Assembly (NCBI GenBank): GCA_015057305.1
Contig: SVES01000002.1
Location: 62,001-126,000 of the forward strand
Direction of reading: 5' to 3'
DNA: 64,000 nucleotides
DNA from: Pseudobutyrivibrio ruminis
GTDB taxonomy: Bacteria; Bacillota; Clostridia; Lachnospirales; Lachnospiraceae
Notes under the pieces: generated by a model
What the model saw: the letters and a program-made list of their open reading frames with translations, nothing else
Database searches by the model: none
What the model was told of the DNA's origin: nothing
Program-made: the position numbers and the translations under genes
Shown here: in pieces, positions 16,416 through 25,835 of the stretch
Position numbering within the stretch: the stretch's first letter is position 1
Layout of the letters: every line of letters starts with the position of its first letter

Positions 16416-17120
16416 TTGAATCAGAATTTAAAAGAATTTCAAAAAATTATCGGTTATGAGTTTAGAGACGAAAGCTTACTAAAGCAGGCATTAACCCATA
16501 GTTCATATGCTAATGAGAACCATATGCCTAAGCTAAGTGACAATGAAAGACTGGAATTCCTTGGGGACGCAGTACTTGAAATTGTATCTAGTGAGTTTTT
16601 GTATCTAAATTATGCTGATTTAAACGAGGGCAAACTTTCAAGACTTAGAGCAAGCATTGTTTGTGAACCTACTTTAGCATTTATCTGTAAGGAGATTAGA
16701 TTAGGTGAATTTGTTCTCCTTTCTAAAGGCGAAGATATGACTGGCGGTCGTGATAGAAAAAGCATCCTTTCTGATGCATTTGAAGCGACTATTGGTGCGA
16801 TTTTCCTTGATGGAGGCATGGAGCCTGCATCTGAATATATTCACAGATTTGTATTAAATGACATTGAGCATAAGCAGCTGTTTCATGATAGCAAGACACG
16901 TTTGCAGGAAGTAGTTCAGGCCAATTATAAAGAGGCCCTTACCTACAATTTGATTAGTGAATCAGGACCAGACCATGCCAAAGAATTTAAGGTGGAGGCT
17001 GTTGTGGGCAGTCGTGTCCTTGGTGTAGGCATAGGCCGCACTAAGAAAGCGGCAGAGCAGGAAGCTGCTTACGAAGGCTTGCTTCGTTTACACAAAGAGG
17101 ATTCAATAAATATTATTTAA
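16416..17120 (+). CDS. rnc: Ribonuclease III
   Basis: Double-stranded RNA endonuclease for rRNA and mRNA processing. The 234 residues contain the catalytic signature ERLEFLGDAVLE (about 43-54), the second metal site DAFEATIGAIFLD near 115-130, and a C-terminal dsRNA-binding domain (KTRLQEVVQ through KKAAEQEAA). The start must be TTG at 16416, since the ATG just upstream runs into a stop; a GGAGATAGGA site supports it. The many long hairpins in this window are potential substrates. Confidence 0.94.
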   Translation: MNQNLKEFQKIIGYEFRDESLLKQALTHSSYANENHMPKLSDNERLEFLGDAVLEIVSSEFLYLNYADLNEGKLSRLRASIVCEPTLAFICKEIRLGEFVLLSKGEDMTGGRDRKSILSDAFEATIGAIFLDGGMEPASEYIHRFVLNDIEHKQLFHDSKTRLQEVVQANYKEALTYNLISESGPDHAKEFKVEAVVGSRVLGVGIGRTKKAAEQEAAYEGLLRLHKEDSINII

Positions 17121-17209
17121 TTGATGTTATGAAAAATTTAAACGACCCTGAATAGATATCTAAATTAGTTTGTAACATACAATGATTTATCCTTTGAAAG
17201 GAGCTTCCA

Positions 17210-17290
17210 GTGACCGTAAGAGGATTAATTATTGTCTGTGTAACAAGCGAGAGTAAGACTATTTTTCAGGCGGACTATAGGAGTGAATAA
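17210..17290 (+). CDS. Possible 26-residue leader peptide upstream of smc
   Basis: A GTG-started frame encodes 26 residues with a central hydrophobic run (GLIIVCVT) and a polar end. AAAGGAG stands seven bases ahead of the GTG, and its TAA overlaps the smc ATG by one base (TAATG), as for coupled genes. I recognise no family. The same DNA contains AACAAGC and CGGACTAT, shared with the hairpin elements upstream of der, gpsA and nrdG, so it may be untranslated leader instead. Confidence 0.3.
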   Translation: MTVRGLIIVCVTSESKTIFQADYRSE

Positions 17291-20200
17291 TGTATCTTAA
17301 GAGTATAGAATTATATGGATTTAAGTCTTTTGCAAAGAAGATGAGATTTGAATTTCATAATGGTATTACTGGTATCGTAGGCCCTAATGGCTCTGGTAAG
17401 AGTAATGTGGCAGATGCTGTTAGATGGGTACTTGGAGAGCAGTCTGCTAAACAGCTTCGTGGTGCCAGTATGCAGGATATTATTTTTGCTGGAACAGAGA
17501 CTAGAAAACCTTTGTCTTATGCATATGTTGCTCTTACCATGGATAATTCCGACCATGTTTTACCAGTAGATTATGAGGAAGTTACTATTGCCAGACGTGT
17601 ATATCGCTCAGGCGAGAGTGAGTATCTTTTAAATGGAACACCTTGTAGATTAAAGGATGTGTCAGAGCTTTTCTATGATACTGGTATAGGTAAAGAGGGC
17701 TACTCTATTATCGGACAGGGGCAGATTGAGAAAATCCTTTCAGGTAAGCCAGAGGATAGACGTGAGCTTTTTGATGAGGCAGTTGGTATTGTTAAATACA
17801 AGAAGCGTAAGGCAGCTTCTGTTAAAAAGCTTGAGAGCGAGAGAGAAAATCTTGTCAGAGTTAATGATATTTTGTCTGAACAGGAAAGACGTATTGGACC
17901 TTTGGAAAAGCAATCAGAGGATGCCAAGCAGTATTTAAAATATAAAGAAGAATTAAAGCGAATAGATGTTAACTCTTTCATGCTTGAGGTAGATAGGCTT
18001 CAGGGGAATTTAGATGAAGTGGAAAAGAATGCAAGCCTTGCAAAAGAGCATCTTGAGGAAAGTAAAGCCTCTCAAAATGAGATTAGAGAGAAATATGATT
18101 CTTTAGAGCAGCAGATAGCTGATTTAGATGAACAGATTGAGACCTTAAAGAAAAATCAATCTGATTCCACTTTGTTAAAAGGAAAGCTGGAGAATGAGAT
18201 TGCACTTTTGGAGGAGCAGATACGTTCTGCCAATGCAACTGATGAAAGCTTGTCAGCACGAGTTGCTGAAATAGAGGCTGACAAAGCAGAAAAAGAAGTA
18301 CAACTTGATAGCTTTAAAAAGGAGAAAGAGGAATTAGATAAGACTCTTGAGGAAGCTATTGAAAGATTAACCTCTGTTAAAAACAATTATTCAGAATTAC
18401 AGACATTAATAAATACAAATAATGAGAAAATAGAATTAGACAACAAAGCCATAATGGATTTGTTGAACAATAGAGCATCTATCAAGTCCAAGGAACAACG
18501 ATTGGAGACGATGCTTGAGCAGACCAATATTAGAAAGGCCAAACTCAATCAGCGTCTTTTAGAGCGTAAGACTAAGGAAGAGGACTTGGACGCAGCTGTT
18601 TCAAGGGCTGAGGATGATTTCAAAAATGCTCAAGGTCTTTTGCTAGACCTTCAGGACAAGGATAAAGAGCTTCTTGATAAATCTCAGGAATGGAAGGATA
18701 AATCTAAAGAAAATACTGAGGCTATTCAGAATAAGAAAAATGAATTTGCCAGGGTTCAAACCAAGCTTGAATCAATTAAAAATATAGCTGAGCGCTACGA
18801 AGGCTATGGTACTTCTACTCGTAAAATTATGGAGCAGAAGGGAAAAATTGACGGTATAGAAGGTGTTGTTTCAGATATTATTTCTGTAGATAAAAAATAC
18901 GAAATGGCTATCGAAACAGCCCTCGGTGGAAATATCCAAAATATCGTTACCACAGATGAAAACAGTGCAAAGAAGCTTATTAATTATTTAAAAGAAAACA
19001 AGCTGGGACGTGCTACATTCTTGCCGCTTACTTCCGTAGATGGCAGAGGCAATTTTAAAAAGACTGAGGTTTTAAATGAAAAAGGCGTTTTAGGTCTTGC
19101 TTCAGAGCTTGTTTCAAATGATAGTAAATTTGACGGTGTTGTGGCATATTTGCTTGGACGTGTAGTTGTTGCCGAGCATATCGATTCAGCTATTGCTCTT
19201 GCAAAAAAGAATAATTACAGTATTCACATTGTTACACTTGATGGTGAGTATTTGGCACCAGGTGGTTCAATGGCAGGTGGTCACTTCAAGAACAAGTCAA
19301 ATCTTCTTGGAAGAAACCGTGAAATCGAAGAACTGGAAAATAAGCTTGATACTCTTACAAAAGAAATAGACGGTCTAAATGAAAGAGCAGCAGAAATTGA
19401 AACTGCCCTGGCACTTGTGGAGGCTGATAAGGCTGATAATACTTCAAAGCTTAATGAAGCAGCCATTGCCCTTAATACTGCCAAGCTTGGTTTAGATAGA
19501 GCAAATGAGCAAAAGAAGGAAAGCCTAAATGCATATGAGGGCTTATCAAAGGAAAGCGAAGAATTAGAGCTACAACTTAAGGAAATCACAGCAGGCAGAA
19601 AAGATATCGAGCTTGAAAAACAGGAAAGCGAACGAAAGGAAGTTGAGCTCAAGGAAGAAATTCAGAGATTGTCAGATGAGGTTGATGAGAAAACCTATAT
19701 GGAGACCTCTGTTAATAGAACAATGTCTGAGGTTCAAATTGAAGAAGCAAATGCTAGACAAAAAGTAGAATTTGTGGAGCAAAATTTAACTCGTGTAATT
19801 TCAGAGCTTGAAAAATGTGATAATGATATTGCCACAATCAAAGAAAATGCTCAGTCCACAAAGGAAGAAACTGAAAATAAAAAGCTAAGAATAGAAGAGA
19901 TTAAAGCTACTATTTCCGCATCTGACCAGTCATTTGGTGAGTTGGAGCAAGAGATTAAGGATGCTGTTGAAAAGAGAGAGAATTTAAACAAGTCCCACAA
20001 AAATTTCTTTGAACAGCGACAGGAAATTTCAGATAGAATTTCCGAACTTGATAAGGAAATATACAGATTGGATTCCCAGAAGGAAAAAATCTCTGAGGCA
20101 ATTTCAAGTCAGAATAATTACATGTGGAATGAATATGAGCTTACATATCATTCTGCTGAGGAATTAAAAGATCCAGATTATAATGATTTGGATCAAATGA

Positions 20201-20850
20201 AAAAGGATGCTTCCAAAATTAAAAATGCAATCCGTGCAATGGGAAATGTTAATGTTAATGCCATTGAGGAATATAAGGAATTATCTGAAAGATATAATTT
20301 CCTAAAGGGACAGCATGATGATTTAGTTGAGGCAGAGGCTTCTCTTGTTCGCATCATTGATGAACTGGATGCAGGTATGCGAGAACAATTTGCAAAGGGC
20401 TTCAAGGATATTCAAAAGCAGTTTGATTTGGCCTTCAAGGAATTGTTTGGTGGTGGACATGGTTCCCTTGCACTTGTTGATGATGAAGACCTTCTTGAAA
20501 CAGGAATTATTATTAACGCCCAGCCACCTGGAAAAAAGCTTATTAACATGATGCAGATGTCCGGTGGTGAGAAGTCACTTACAGCAATAGCATTACTTTT
20601 TGCAATTCAAAACCTTAAGCCTTCTCCATTCTGTTTGCTTGATGAGATTGAGGCGGCTCTTGATGATGCAAATGTTGATAGATTTGCTGGATACTTACAT
20701 AAGCTTACAAAGAATACTCAGTTTATAGTTATTACTCACCGTCGTGGTACTATGAACGCAGCTGATATTCTTTATGGTATAACAATGCAGGAAAAGGGTG
20801 TTTCTACACAGGTTTCTGTAAACCTTATTGAAACACAATTGGATGATTAA
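17290..20850 (+). CDS. smc: Chromosome partition protein Smc
   Basis: SMC ATPase that compacts and separates sister chromosomes together with ScpA and ScpB. The 1186 residues show the N-terminal Walker A GPNGSGKS (31-38), a long coiled coil rich in Glu/Lys/Leu, a hinge around 500-680 (with GYGTSTRKIM and the Gly-rich LDGEYLAPGGSMAGG), a second coiled coil, and the C-terminal signature MSGGEKSLTAIALLFA with Walker B LLDEIEAALDD. Length is normal. It forms a pair with ftsY two bases downstream. Confidence 0.96.
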   Translation: MYLKSIELYGFKSFAKKMRFEFHNGITGIVGPNGSGKSNVADAVRWVLGEQSAKQLRGASMQDIIFAGTETRKPLSYAYVALTMDNSDHVLPVDYEEVTIARRVYRSGESEYLLNGTPCRLKDVSELFYDTGIGKEGYSIIGQGQIEKILSGKPEDRRELFDEAVGIVKYKKRKAASVKKLESERENLVRVNDILSEQERRIGPLEKQSEDAKQYLKYKEELKRIDVNSFMLEVDRLQGNLDEVEKNASLAKEHLEESKASQNEIREKYDSLEQQIADLDEQIETLKKNQSDSTLLKGKLENEIALLEEQIRSANATDESLSARVAEIEADKAEKEVQLDSFKKEKEELDKTLEEAIERLTSVKNNYSELQTLINTNNEKIELDNKAIMDLLNNRASIKSKEQRLETMLEQTNIRKAKLNQRLLERKTKEEDLDAAVSRAEDDFKNAQGLLLDLQDKDKELLDKSQEWKDKSKENTEAIQNKKNEFARVQTKLESIKNIAERYEGYGTSTRKIMEQKGKIDGIEGVVSDIISVDKKYEMAIETALGGNIQNIVTTDENSAKKLINYLKENKLGRATFLPLTSVDGRGNFKKTEVLNEKGVLGLASELVSNDSKFDGVVAYLLGRVVVAEHIDSAIALAKKNNYSIHIVTLDGEYLAPGGSMAGGHFKNKSNLLGRNREIEELENKLDTLTKEIDGLNERAAEIETALALVEADKADNTSKLNEAAIALNTAKLGLDRANEQKKESLNAYEGLSKESEELELQLKEITAGRKDIELEKQESERKEVELKEEIQRLSDEVDEKTYMETSVNRTMSEVQIEEANARQKVEFVEQNLTRVISELEKCDNDIATIKENAQSTKEETENKKLRIEEIKATISASDQSFGELEQEIKDAVEKRENLNKSHKNFFEQRQEISDRISELDKEIYRLDSQKEKISEAISSQNNYMWNEYELTYHSAEELKDPDYNDLDQMKKDASKIKNAIRAMGNVNVNAIEEYKELSERYNFLKGQHDDLVEAEASLVRIIDELDAGMREQFAKGFKDIQKQFDLAFKELFGGGHGSLALVDDEDLLETGIIINAQPPGKKLINMMQMSGGEKSLTAIALLFAIQNLKPSPFCLLDEIEAALDDANVDRFAGYLHKLTKNTQFIVITHRRGTMNAADILYGITMQEKGVSTQVSVNLIETQLDD

Positions 20851-20852
20851 TT

Positions 20853-21782
20853 ATGGCAGAAAAATTAAGCTTTTGGCAGCGCCTGATTAAAGGGCTGACT
20901 AAGACAAGGGACAATTTCATTAAATCCATGGATTATATTTTCAATGGATTTTCTAACATCAATGAGGATTTCTATGAGGAGCTTGAAGAGGTGCTTATCA
21001 TGGGAGATATTGGTGTGCGCACCACGGAGACTATTTTGGATGACTTAAAGGATGCTGTAAAAAAAGAGCATATAAAAGAGCCTTCAGAGTGCAAAGCCTT
21101 TCTTATCAATGAAATTAAAGAGCAAATGGCTCTAGGAGATACCGCTTTTGATTTTGAAAACAGGACAAGTGTGGTCCTTGTTATCGGTGTTAATGGAGTA
21201 GGTAAAACAACCACCATAGGCAAGCTGGCAGGAAAGCTTAAGAATAACGGCAAAAAGGTTATGGTGGCTGGAGCTGATACTTTTAGAGCTGCTGCTTCTG
21301 ACCAGCTTAAGGAATGGGCAGACAGAGCTAAAGTAGAGTTTGTCGGTGGCCCTGAGGGGTCTGACCCAGCTGCTGTAGTTTATGATGCTGTTCATGCAGC
21401 CAAGGCTAGAGGTGTGGATGTGCTTTTGGTAGATACTGCTGGAAGGCTTCATAACAAAAAGAATCTGATGAATGAGTTGGCCAAAATAAACAATACCATC
21501 TCAAAAGAGTTTCCTGAGGCCTACAGAGAGACACTTATTGTATTAGATGGTACTACTGGACAAAACGCTTTGGTTCAAGCAAAAGAGTTTTCTGAAGTAA
21601 CAGATATTTCTGGTATAGTTTTAACAAAATTAGATGGAACTGCAAAAGGAGGTATTGCAATTGCAATACAATCTGAGTTAAAATTGCCAGTAAAATATAT
21701 AGGTGTTGGTGAAACAATCGACGACTTAGAGAAATTCAACGCAGATGAATTTGTAGACGCTTTATTCTACGCTGAAGGCTAA
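20853..21782 (+). CDS. ftsY: Signal recognition particle receptor FtsY
   Basis: Membrane-associated GTPase that docks SRP-ribosome complexes at the translocon. The 309 residues are the NG domain: helical N region (1-95), P-loop GVNGVGKTTT (near 112), DTAGRLHNK and TKLDGTAKGG. The acidic A domain of E. coli FtsY is lacking, as in other Firmicutes. It is 2 bp from smc. Its partner ffh is 1.7 kb downstream, separated by ilvA and ylxM. Confidence 0.95.
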   Translation: MAEKLSFWQRLIKGLTKTRDNFIKSMDYIFNGFSNINEDFYEELEEVLIMGDIGVRTTETILDDLKDAVKKEHIKEPSECKAFLINEIKEQMALGDTAFDFENRTSVVLVIGVNGVGKTTTIGKLAGKLKNNGKKVMVAGADTFRAAASDQLKEWADRAKVEFVGGPEGSDPAAVVYDAVHAAKARGVDVLLVDTAGRLHNKKNLMNELAKINNTISKEFPEAYRETLIVLDGTTGQNALVQAKEFSEVTDISGIVLTKLDGTAKGGIAIAIQSELKLPVKYIGVGETIDDLEKFNADEFVDALFYAEG

Positions 21783-21806
21783 GACTAGAAGAAAGGGAGA
21801 CTAAAA

Positions 21807-23018
21807 ATGCTTACATTAGACAAATTCGAAGAAGCTTCAAAAATCGTCACAGAGGTGACACACGAGACAAAGCTGGTTTACAGCGATTATTTTAGTGAAA
21901 AGTGCGGTAATATGGTTTATCTTAAGCCGGAAAATATGCAGCTCACTGGTGCATACAAGCTTAGGGGAGCATACTATAAAATTAGCACACTTTCTGAAGA
22001 GGAAAGAGCCAAGGGGCTTATTACAGCATCTGCTGGTAATCATGCACAGGGTGTTGCATACGCAGCCAGCAAGTATGGAGTAAAGGCAACTATCGTTATG
22101 CCAACAACAACACCACTCATTAAGGTTAATCGCACAAAGAGCTACGGTGCTGATGTTGTTTTATACGGAGATGTTTATGATGAGGCTTGTGAATATGCAT
22201 ATAAATTGGCAGATGAGCATGGTTACACATTTATTCATCCATTTGATGATTTAGCAGTTGCAACAGGTCAGGGCACTATTGCAATGGAAATCTTTAAAGA
22301 GCTTCCTCTTGTTGAATATATTTTAGTTCCTATTGGAGGTGGCGGTCTTGCTACAGGTGTATCTACACTTGCTAAGCTGCTTAATCCAAAGATAAAGGTT
22401 ATTGGTGTTGAACCTAGTGGTGCAGCTTCTCTTAAGGCATCCTTTGAAAAGGGACAGGTAACTACACTTAATACTGTTAATACTATTGCAGATGGTACAG
22501 CAGTAAAGACTCCAGGTAGCAATATTTTCCCTTACCTTCAGGAGAATATTGATGAAATCATTACAGTTGACGATGACGAATTGATTGTTGCATTCCTTGA
22601 TATGGTTGAGAATCATAAGATGGTTGTGGAAAACTCTGGCCTTCTTACAGTTGCGGCTCTTAATCACTTAGGTTTCAAGGATAAGCGGGTTGTATCTGTT
22701 CTTTCAGGTGGCAATATGGATGTGATTACAATGTCATCTGTGGTTCAGCAAGGACTTATTTTTAGAGATAGAATTTTTACTGTTTCAGTACTTCTTCCAG
22801 ATAAGCCAGGCATGCTTGCTAAGGTTTCACAGGTTATTGCTGATAATCAGGGTAATGTAGTAAAGCTTGAACATAATCAGTTTGTTACAACAAATCGTTC
22901 TGCAGCTGTTGAGCTTCGTATTACACTTGAAGCCTTTGGAACAGAGCACAAGGAGCAAATCTTTAAAGCTTTAGAAAAAGAAGGCTACAGACCTAAAATA
23001 GTTAGAACTTCTCTATAA
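21807..23018 (+). CDS. ilvA: Threonine ammonia-lyase with ACT domain
   Basis: PLP enzyme that deaminates threonine to 2-oxobutyrate, for isoleucine synthesis or catabolism. The 403 residues have the PLP lysine in GAYKLRGAYYK, the substrate loop SAGNHAQGVA, the phosphate-cradling PIGGGGLATG and, from about 325, one ACT regulatory domain (VLLPDKPGMLAKVSQ). This is the shorter form with one ACT domain, allosterically controlled in known relatives. It has no functional link to its neighbours and interrupts the ftsY-ylxM-ffh group. Confidence 0.92.
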   Translation: MLTLDKFEEASKIVTEVTHETKLVYSDYFSEKCGNMVYLKPENMQLTGAYKLRGAYYKISTLSEEERAKGLITASAGNHAQGVAYAASKYGVKATIVMPTTTPLIKVNRTKSYGADVVLYGDVYDEACEYAYKLADEHGYTFIHPFDDLAVATGQGTIAMEIFKELPLVEYILVPIGGGGLATGVSTLAKLLNPKIKVIGVEPSGAASLKASFEKGQVTTLNTVNTIADGTAVKTPGSNIFPYLQENIDEIITVDDDELIVAFLDMVENHKMVVENSGLLTVAALNHLGFKDKRVVSVLSGGNMDVITMSSVVQQGLIFRDRIFTVSVLLPDKPGMLAKVSQVIADNQGNVVKLEHNQFVTTNRSAAVELRITLEAFGTEHKEQIFKALEKEGYRPKIVRTSL

Positions 23019-23020
23019 AG

Positions 23021-23060
23021 AAAAGAGGTGTAAAGTAAAAATGCTTGACACCTCTTTTTT
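23021..23060 (+). terminator. Intrinsic terminator after ilvA
   Basis: AAAAGAGGTGT pairs with ACACCTCTTTT across a 16-base loop and runs into a T-tract, just after the ilvA stop. Confidence 0.85.
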
Positions 23061-23096
23061 ATTATAGTATATTAAGTAAGTCACAAAAGGAGCGCA

Positions 23097-23432
23097 ATGG
23101 AAGATAAGATTAAATCAGGTTATCTATATGATTTCTACGGTGAGCTACTTACAGAGCATCAGCGTAGTGTATATGAAATGAGCATTAATGAGGATTTATC
23201 CTTGTCAGAGATAGCTGATACACTTTCCATTTCCCGACAGGCAGTTCACGATATTTTGAAAAGATGCGATAAGCTTTTGTCAGAATATGAAAATAGACTA
23301 CATCTTGTAGAGAAGTTTATGAATATAAGGGCAGATGTGCTTCGCATTAATGAATTGACAGAAGGTAAGGCTGATGCAGTCACACTTTCAAAGATTGCAG
23401 ACATATCTCAATTGATTTTAGAGGAATTATAA
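23097..23432 (+). CDS. ylxM: YlxM family HTH protein
   Basis: A 111-residue helix-turn-helix protein resembling sigma-70 region 4 (LTEHQRSVYEMSINEDLSLSE, then SISRQAVHDILKR). YlxM is encoded next to ffh in most Firmicutes and has been shown to affect SRP function in streptococci; it is not itself a sigma factor. Three bases separate it from ffh, so the two form one unit. Confidence 0.92.
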   Translation: MEDKIKSGYLYDFYGELLTEHQRSVYEMSINEDLSLSEIADTLSISRQAVHDILKRCDKLLSEYENRLHLVEKFMNIRADVLRINELTEGKADAVTLSKIADISQLILEEL

Positions 23433-23435
23433 TAT

Positions 23436-24776
23436 ATGGCATTTGATTCTCTTTCAGAGAAGCTTCAAGGGGTTTTCAAGAATCTCCGCAGTAAGGGACG
23501 TCTTTCAGAGGCTGATGTTAAGGCAGCCCTCAAGGAAGTCAAGATGGCACTACTGGAAGCTGATGTTAATTTTAAAGTTGTAAAACAGTTTACAAATACT
23601 GTCACAGAAAGAGCCATTGGTTCAGATGTAATGAATGGTCTTAATCCTGGACAGATGGTTATAAAGATTGTTAACGAAGAGCTTGTTAATCTTATGGGCT
23701 CAGATGTAACAGATATTACCTTTGCTAAGGGTGGTGAAATCACCACTATCATGATGGTTGGTCTCCAGGGTGCTGGTAAAACAACCACCACTGCAAAGCT
23801 TGCAGGCAAGGTAAAGCAGCGTGGCAAAAAGCCACTTCTCGTTGCTTGTGATATTTATCGTCCAGCGGCTATTGAGCAGTTGCAGATAAATGGTAAAAAG
23901 CAAGAGGTTGAGGTCTTTTCTTTAGGTGATAAGGAAAAGCCTGTTAAAATTGCCAAGGAAGCTATGAATTATGCCAAGAAAAATGGATTTGATGTAGTTA
24001 TATTCGATACGGCAGGTCGTCTTCACATAGATGAGGATATGATGGATGAGCTTTCTTCCATCAAGAAAAATATTGATATCCTCAACACTATTTTAGTTGT
24101 TGATGCCATGACAGGTCAGGATGCAGTTAATGTTTCAAGTACCTTTGATGAAAAGATTGGCATTGATGGAGTTATTATCACAAAGCTTGATGGTGATACT
24201 CGTGGCGGTGCGGCCCTTTCAATAAAGGCTGTAACAGGAAAGCCTATACTTTACGCTGGTATGGGCGAGAAGCTTTCAGATTTAGAGCAGTTTCATCCAG
24301 ATAGAATGGCAAGTAGAATCCTTGGGATGGGAGATGTACTTTCTCTTATTGAAAAGGCAGAGGCAGAAATTGACAAGGATGCGGCTCTAGCACTTTCAAA
24401 GAAAGTAAAGAAAGCATCATTTGATTTTAATGATTATCTCACTTCTATGGAGCAGATGAAAAAGCTTGGAGGTTTGAGTTCTATTCTAGGTATGATGCCA
24501 GGAATTAACGCCAGCCAAATGTCTCAAATAGAGGGTGCGGTGGATGATAAGAAGCTAGCTCATATAGAGGCTATCATTCTTTCTATGACACCAGCAGAGA
24601 GAGAAAATCCAAAATTACTAAATCCTAGCAGAAAGCACAGAATTGCTGCTGGAGCTGGTTTAGATATAGCAGAGGTTAATCGCTTTGTTAAGCAATTCGA
24701 GCAATCGAAAAAAATGATTAAGCAGATGCCAAATATGATGGGCAAGGGGAGACGCGGAATGCGTTTTCCATTTTAG
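23436..24776 (+). CDS. ffh: Signal recognition particle protein Ffh
   Basis: SRP54 GTPase that binds signal sequences as they leave the ribosome. The 446 residues show the N domain, the P-loop GLQGAGKTTT (near 107), DTAGRLHID, TKLDGDTRGG and a methionine-rich M domain from about 325 (GMMPG, MTPAERENP, MPNMMGKGRRG) that binds 4.5S RNA and signal peptides. Normal length. It is followed 37 bp later by rpsP, as in most Firmicutes. The SRP RNA gene is not in the window. Confidence 0.96.
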   Translation: MAFDSLSEKLQGVFKNLRSKGRLSEADVKAALKEVKMALLEADVNFKVVKQFTNTVTERAIGSDVMNGLNPGQMVIKIVNEELVNLMGSDVTDITFAKGGEITTIMMVGLQGAGKTTTTAKLAGKVKQRGKKPLLVACDIYRPAAIEQLQINGKKQEVEVFSLGDKEKPVKIAKEAMNYAKKNGFDVVIFDTAGRLHIDEDMMDELSSIKKNIDILNTILVVDAMTGQDAVNVSSTFDEKIGIDGVIITKLDGDTRGGAALSIKAVTGKPILYAGMGEKLSDLEQFHPDRMASRILGMGDVLSLIEKAEAEIDKDAALALSKKVKKASFDFNDYLTSMEQMKKLGGLSSILGMMPGINASQMSQIEGAVDDKKLAHIEAIILSMTPAERENPKLLNPSRKHRIAAGAGLDIAEVNRFVKQFEQSKKMIKQMPNMMGKGRRGMRFPF

Positions 24777-24813
24777 CCAAAGACCATTTAGTTTTATTTA
24801 GGAGGAATTAGAA

Positions 24814-25056
24814 ATGGCAGTAAAGATTAGATTAAAGAGAATGGGTCAGAAGAAGAGACCAATCTACAGAATCGTTGTAGCAGATGCAAGAGCACCTCGT
24901 GATGGAAGAAATATCGATGAAATCGGTACATACGATCCAAATCAGGAGCCAGCTGCAGTAACAGTTGACGCTGAGGCAGCAAAGAAGTGGATTTCTAACG
25001 GTGCAAAACCAACAGAAACAGTTGCAAGACTTTTCAAGCAGGCAGGCGTTCAGTAG
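24814..25056 (+). CDS. rpsP: 30S ribosomal protein S16
   Basis: The 80-residue small-subunit protein starts [19 protein letters not shown] and contains [19 protein letters not shown], both invariant features of S16. TTAGGAGGAA precedes the ATG. It leads the rpsP-khpA pair; the usual followers rimM-trmD-rplS are 7.6 kb away beyond a transporter operon. Confidence 0.97.
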   Translation: MAVKIRLKRMGQKKRPIYRIVVADARAPRDGRNIDEIGTYDPNQEPAAVTVDAEAAKKWISNGAKPTETVARLFKQAGVQ

Positions 25057-25085
25057 GATAACTCGAAAGGAAAAGGATAATAGTG

Positions 25086-25322
25086 ATGAAAGAATTAGTT
25101 GAAGTAATTGCTAAGTCACTTGTAGACAATCCTGATGAAGTTGTAGTAACTGAGAAAGAGGACGCAAAGTCTATAGTTGTAGAACTTCGCGTTGCTCCTG
25201 CAGATATGGGTAAGGTAATCGGTAAGCAAGGAAGAATTGCCAAAGCTATCCGTGCCGTTGTGAAGGCTGCAGCTTCAAAGATTGACAAGAAAGTTATTGT
25301 TGACATTATTGATGCAGAATAA
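25086..25322 (+). CDS. khpA: KH-domain RNA-binding protein KhpA (YlqC)
   Basis: A 78-residue single KH domain with the RNA-binding loop VIGKQGRIAKAIR. KhpA pairs with KhpB/Jag and influences cell-wall growth and mRNA levels in streptococci. A GTG three bases earlier (25083) is in frame; ATG 25086 is chosen for its better distance from AAAGGAAAAGG. It ends the rpsP transcript, since a terminator follows. Confidence 0.93.
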   Translation: MKELVEVIAKSLVDNPDEVVVTEKEDAKSIVVELRVAPADMGKVIGKQGRIAKAIRAVVKAAASKIDKKVIVDIIDAE

Positions 25323-25335
25323 TTTTTAGTAAGAC

Positions 25336-25368
25336 AAAGGAGTCTGGAAAATCAGGCTCCTTTTTTTA
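25336..25368 (+). terminator. Intrinsic terminator after khpA
   Basis: AAAGGAGTCTG pairs with CAGGCTCCTTT (one G-U) and is followed by TTTTTTT. It separates the rpsP-khpA unit from the transporter genes. Confidence 0.9.
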
Positions 25369-25470
25369 CTACTATGACTTATTTAGTTGAGATATAAAAT
25401 CTTTATTTAATATTGCACTTTTGCAAAAACAATATATTAGCGCTTTAAAGTGATAGGCGTTTAAATGAAT

Positions 25471-25507
25471 AAAATGCCTGTAAAAATCGAGCCTTGTAGG
25501 CATTTTT
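25471..25507 (+). terminator. Second terminator-like hairpin in the khpA-oppA spacer
   Basis: AAAATGCCT pairs with AGGCATTTT across an 18-base loop with T-residues following. A second AGGCGTTTA segment just upstream (25455) could compete for part of the same pairing. No gene lies between this hairpin and the khpA terminator; it may back up that terminator. Confidence 0.55.
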
Positions 25508-25545
25508 GATTATTTATTTGCATAAATAGCATAAATATACCATTC

Positions 25546-25623
25546 TTGCCACTTAGTTGTATTTTTACTATAATAGCAAATGGTTTTTAGGACTCAATGA
25601 GGGGTTTTTGTAATCATTGTGTC
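25546..25623 (+). promoter_or_regulatory. oppA promoter and 5' leader hairpin
   Basis: TTGCCA (25546-25551), 17 bases, TATAAT (25569-25574) give a start near 25581 and a leader of about 255 nt before oppA. In the leader, GACTCAATGA (25591) pairs with TCATTGTGTC (25614) at nine of ten positions around a G/T-rich loop. The rest of the leader, to the AGGAGG at 25823, shows no riboswitch I recognise. Confidence 0.65.
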
Positions 25624-25835
25624 TTTCAGGGGTGTACAGTTGTTTTTAAGGGAAATAATTTTATCTGAGTTTAATTCTAAATATCTTTTAAAATTTCTAA
25701 TGTTTTCCTTTATTCATACTGGTTAGATAACTAAAGACATTAGCTTTTGCATAATAATGCTTTAGAGCATCCCAACAATTATGTTTACATTCTTCCAAGG
25801 GAGATGTAGATAAATATAATCTAGGAGGATTAATT

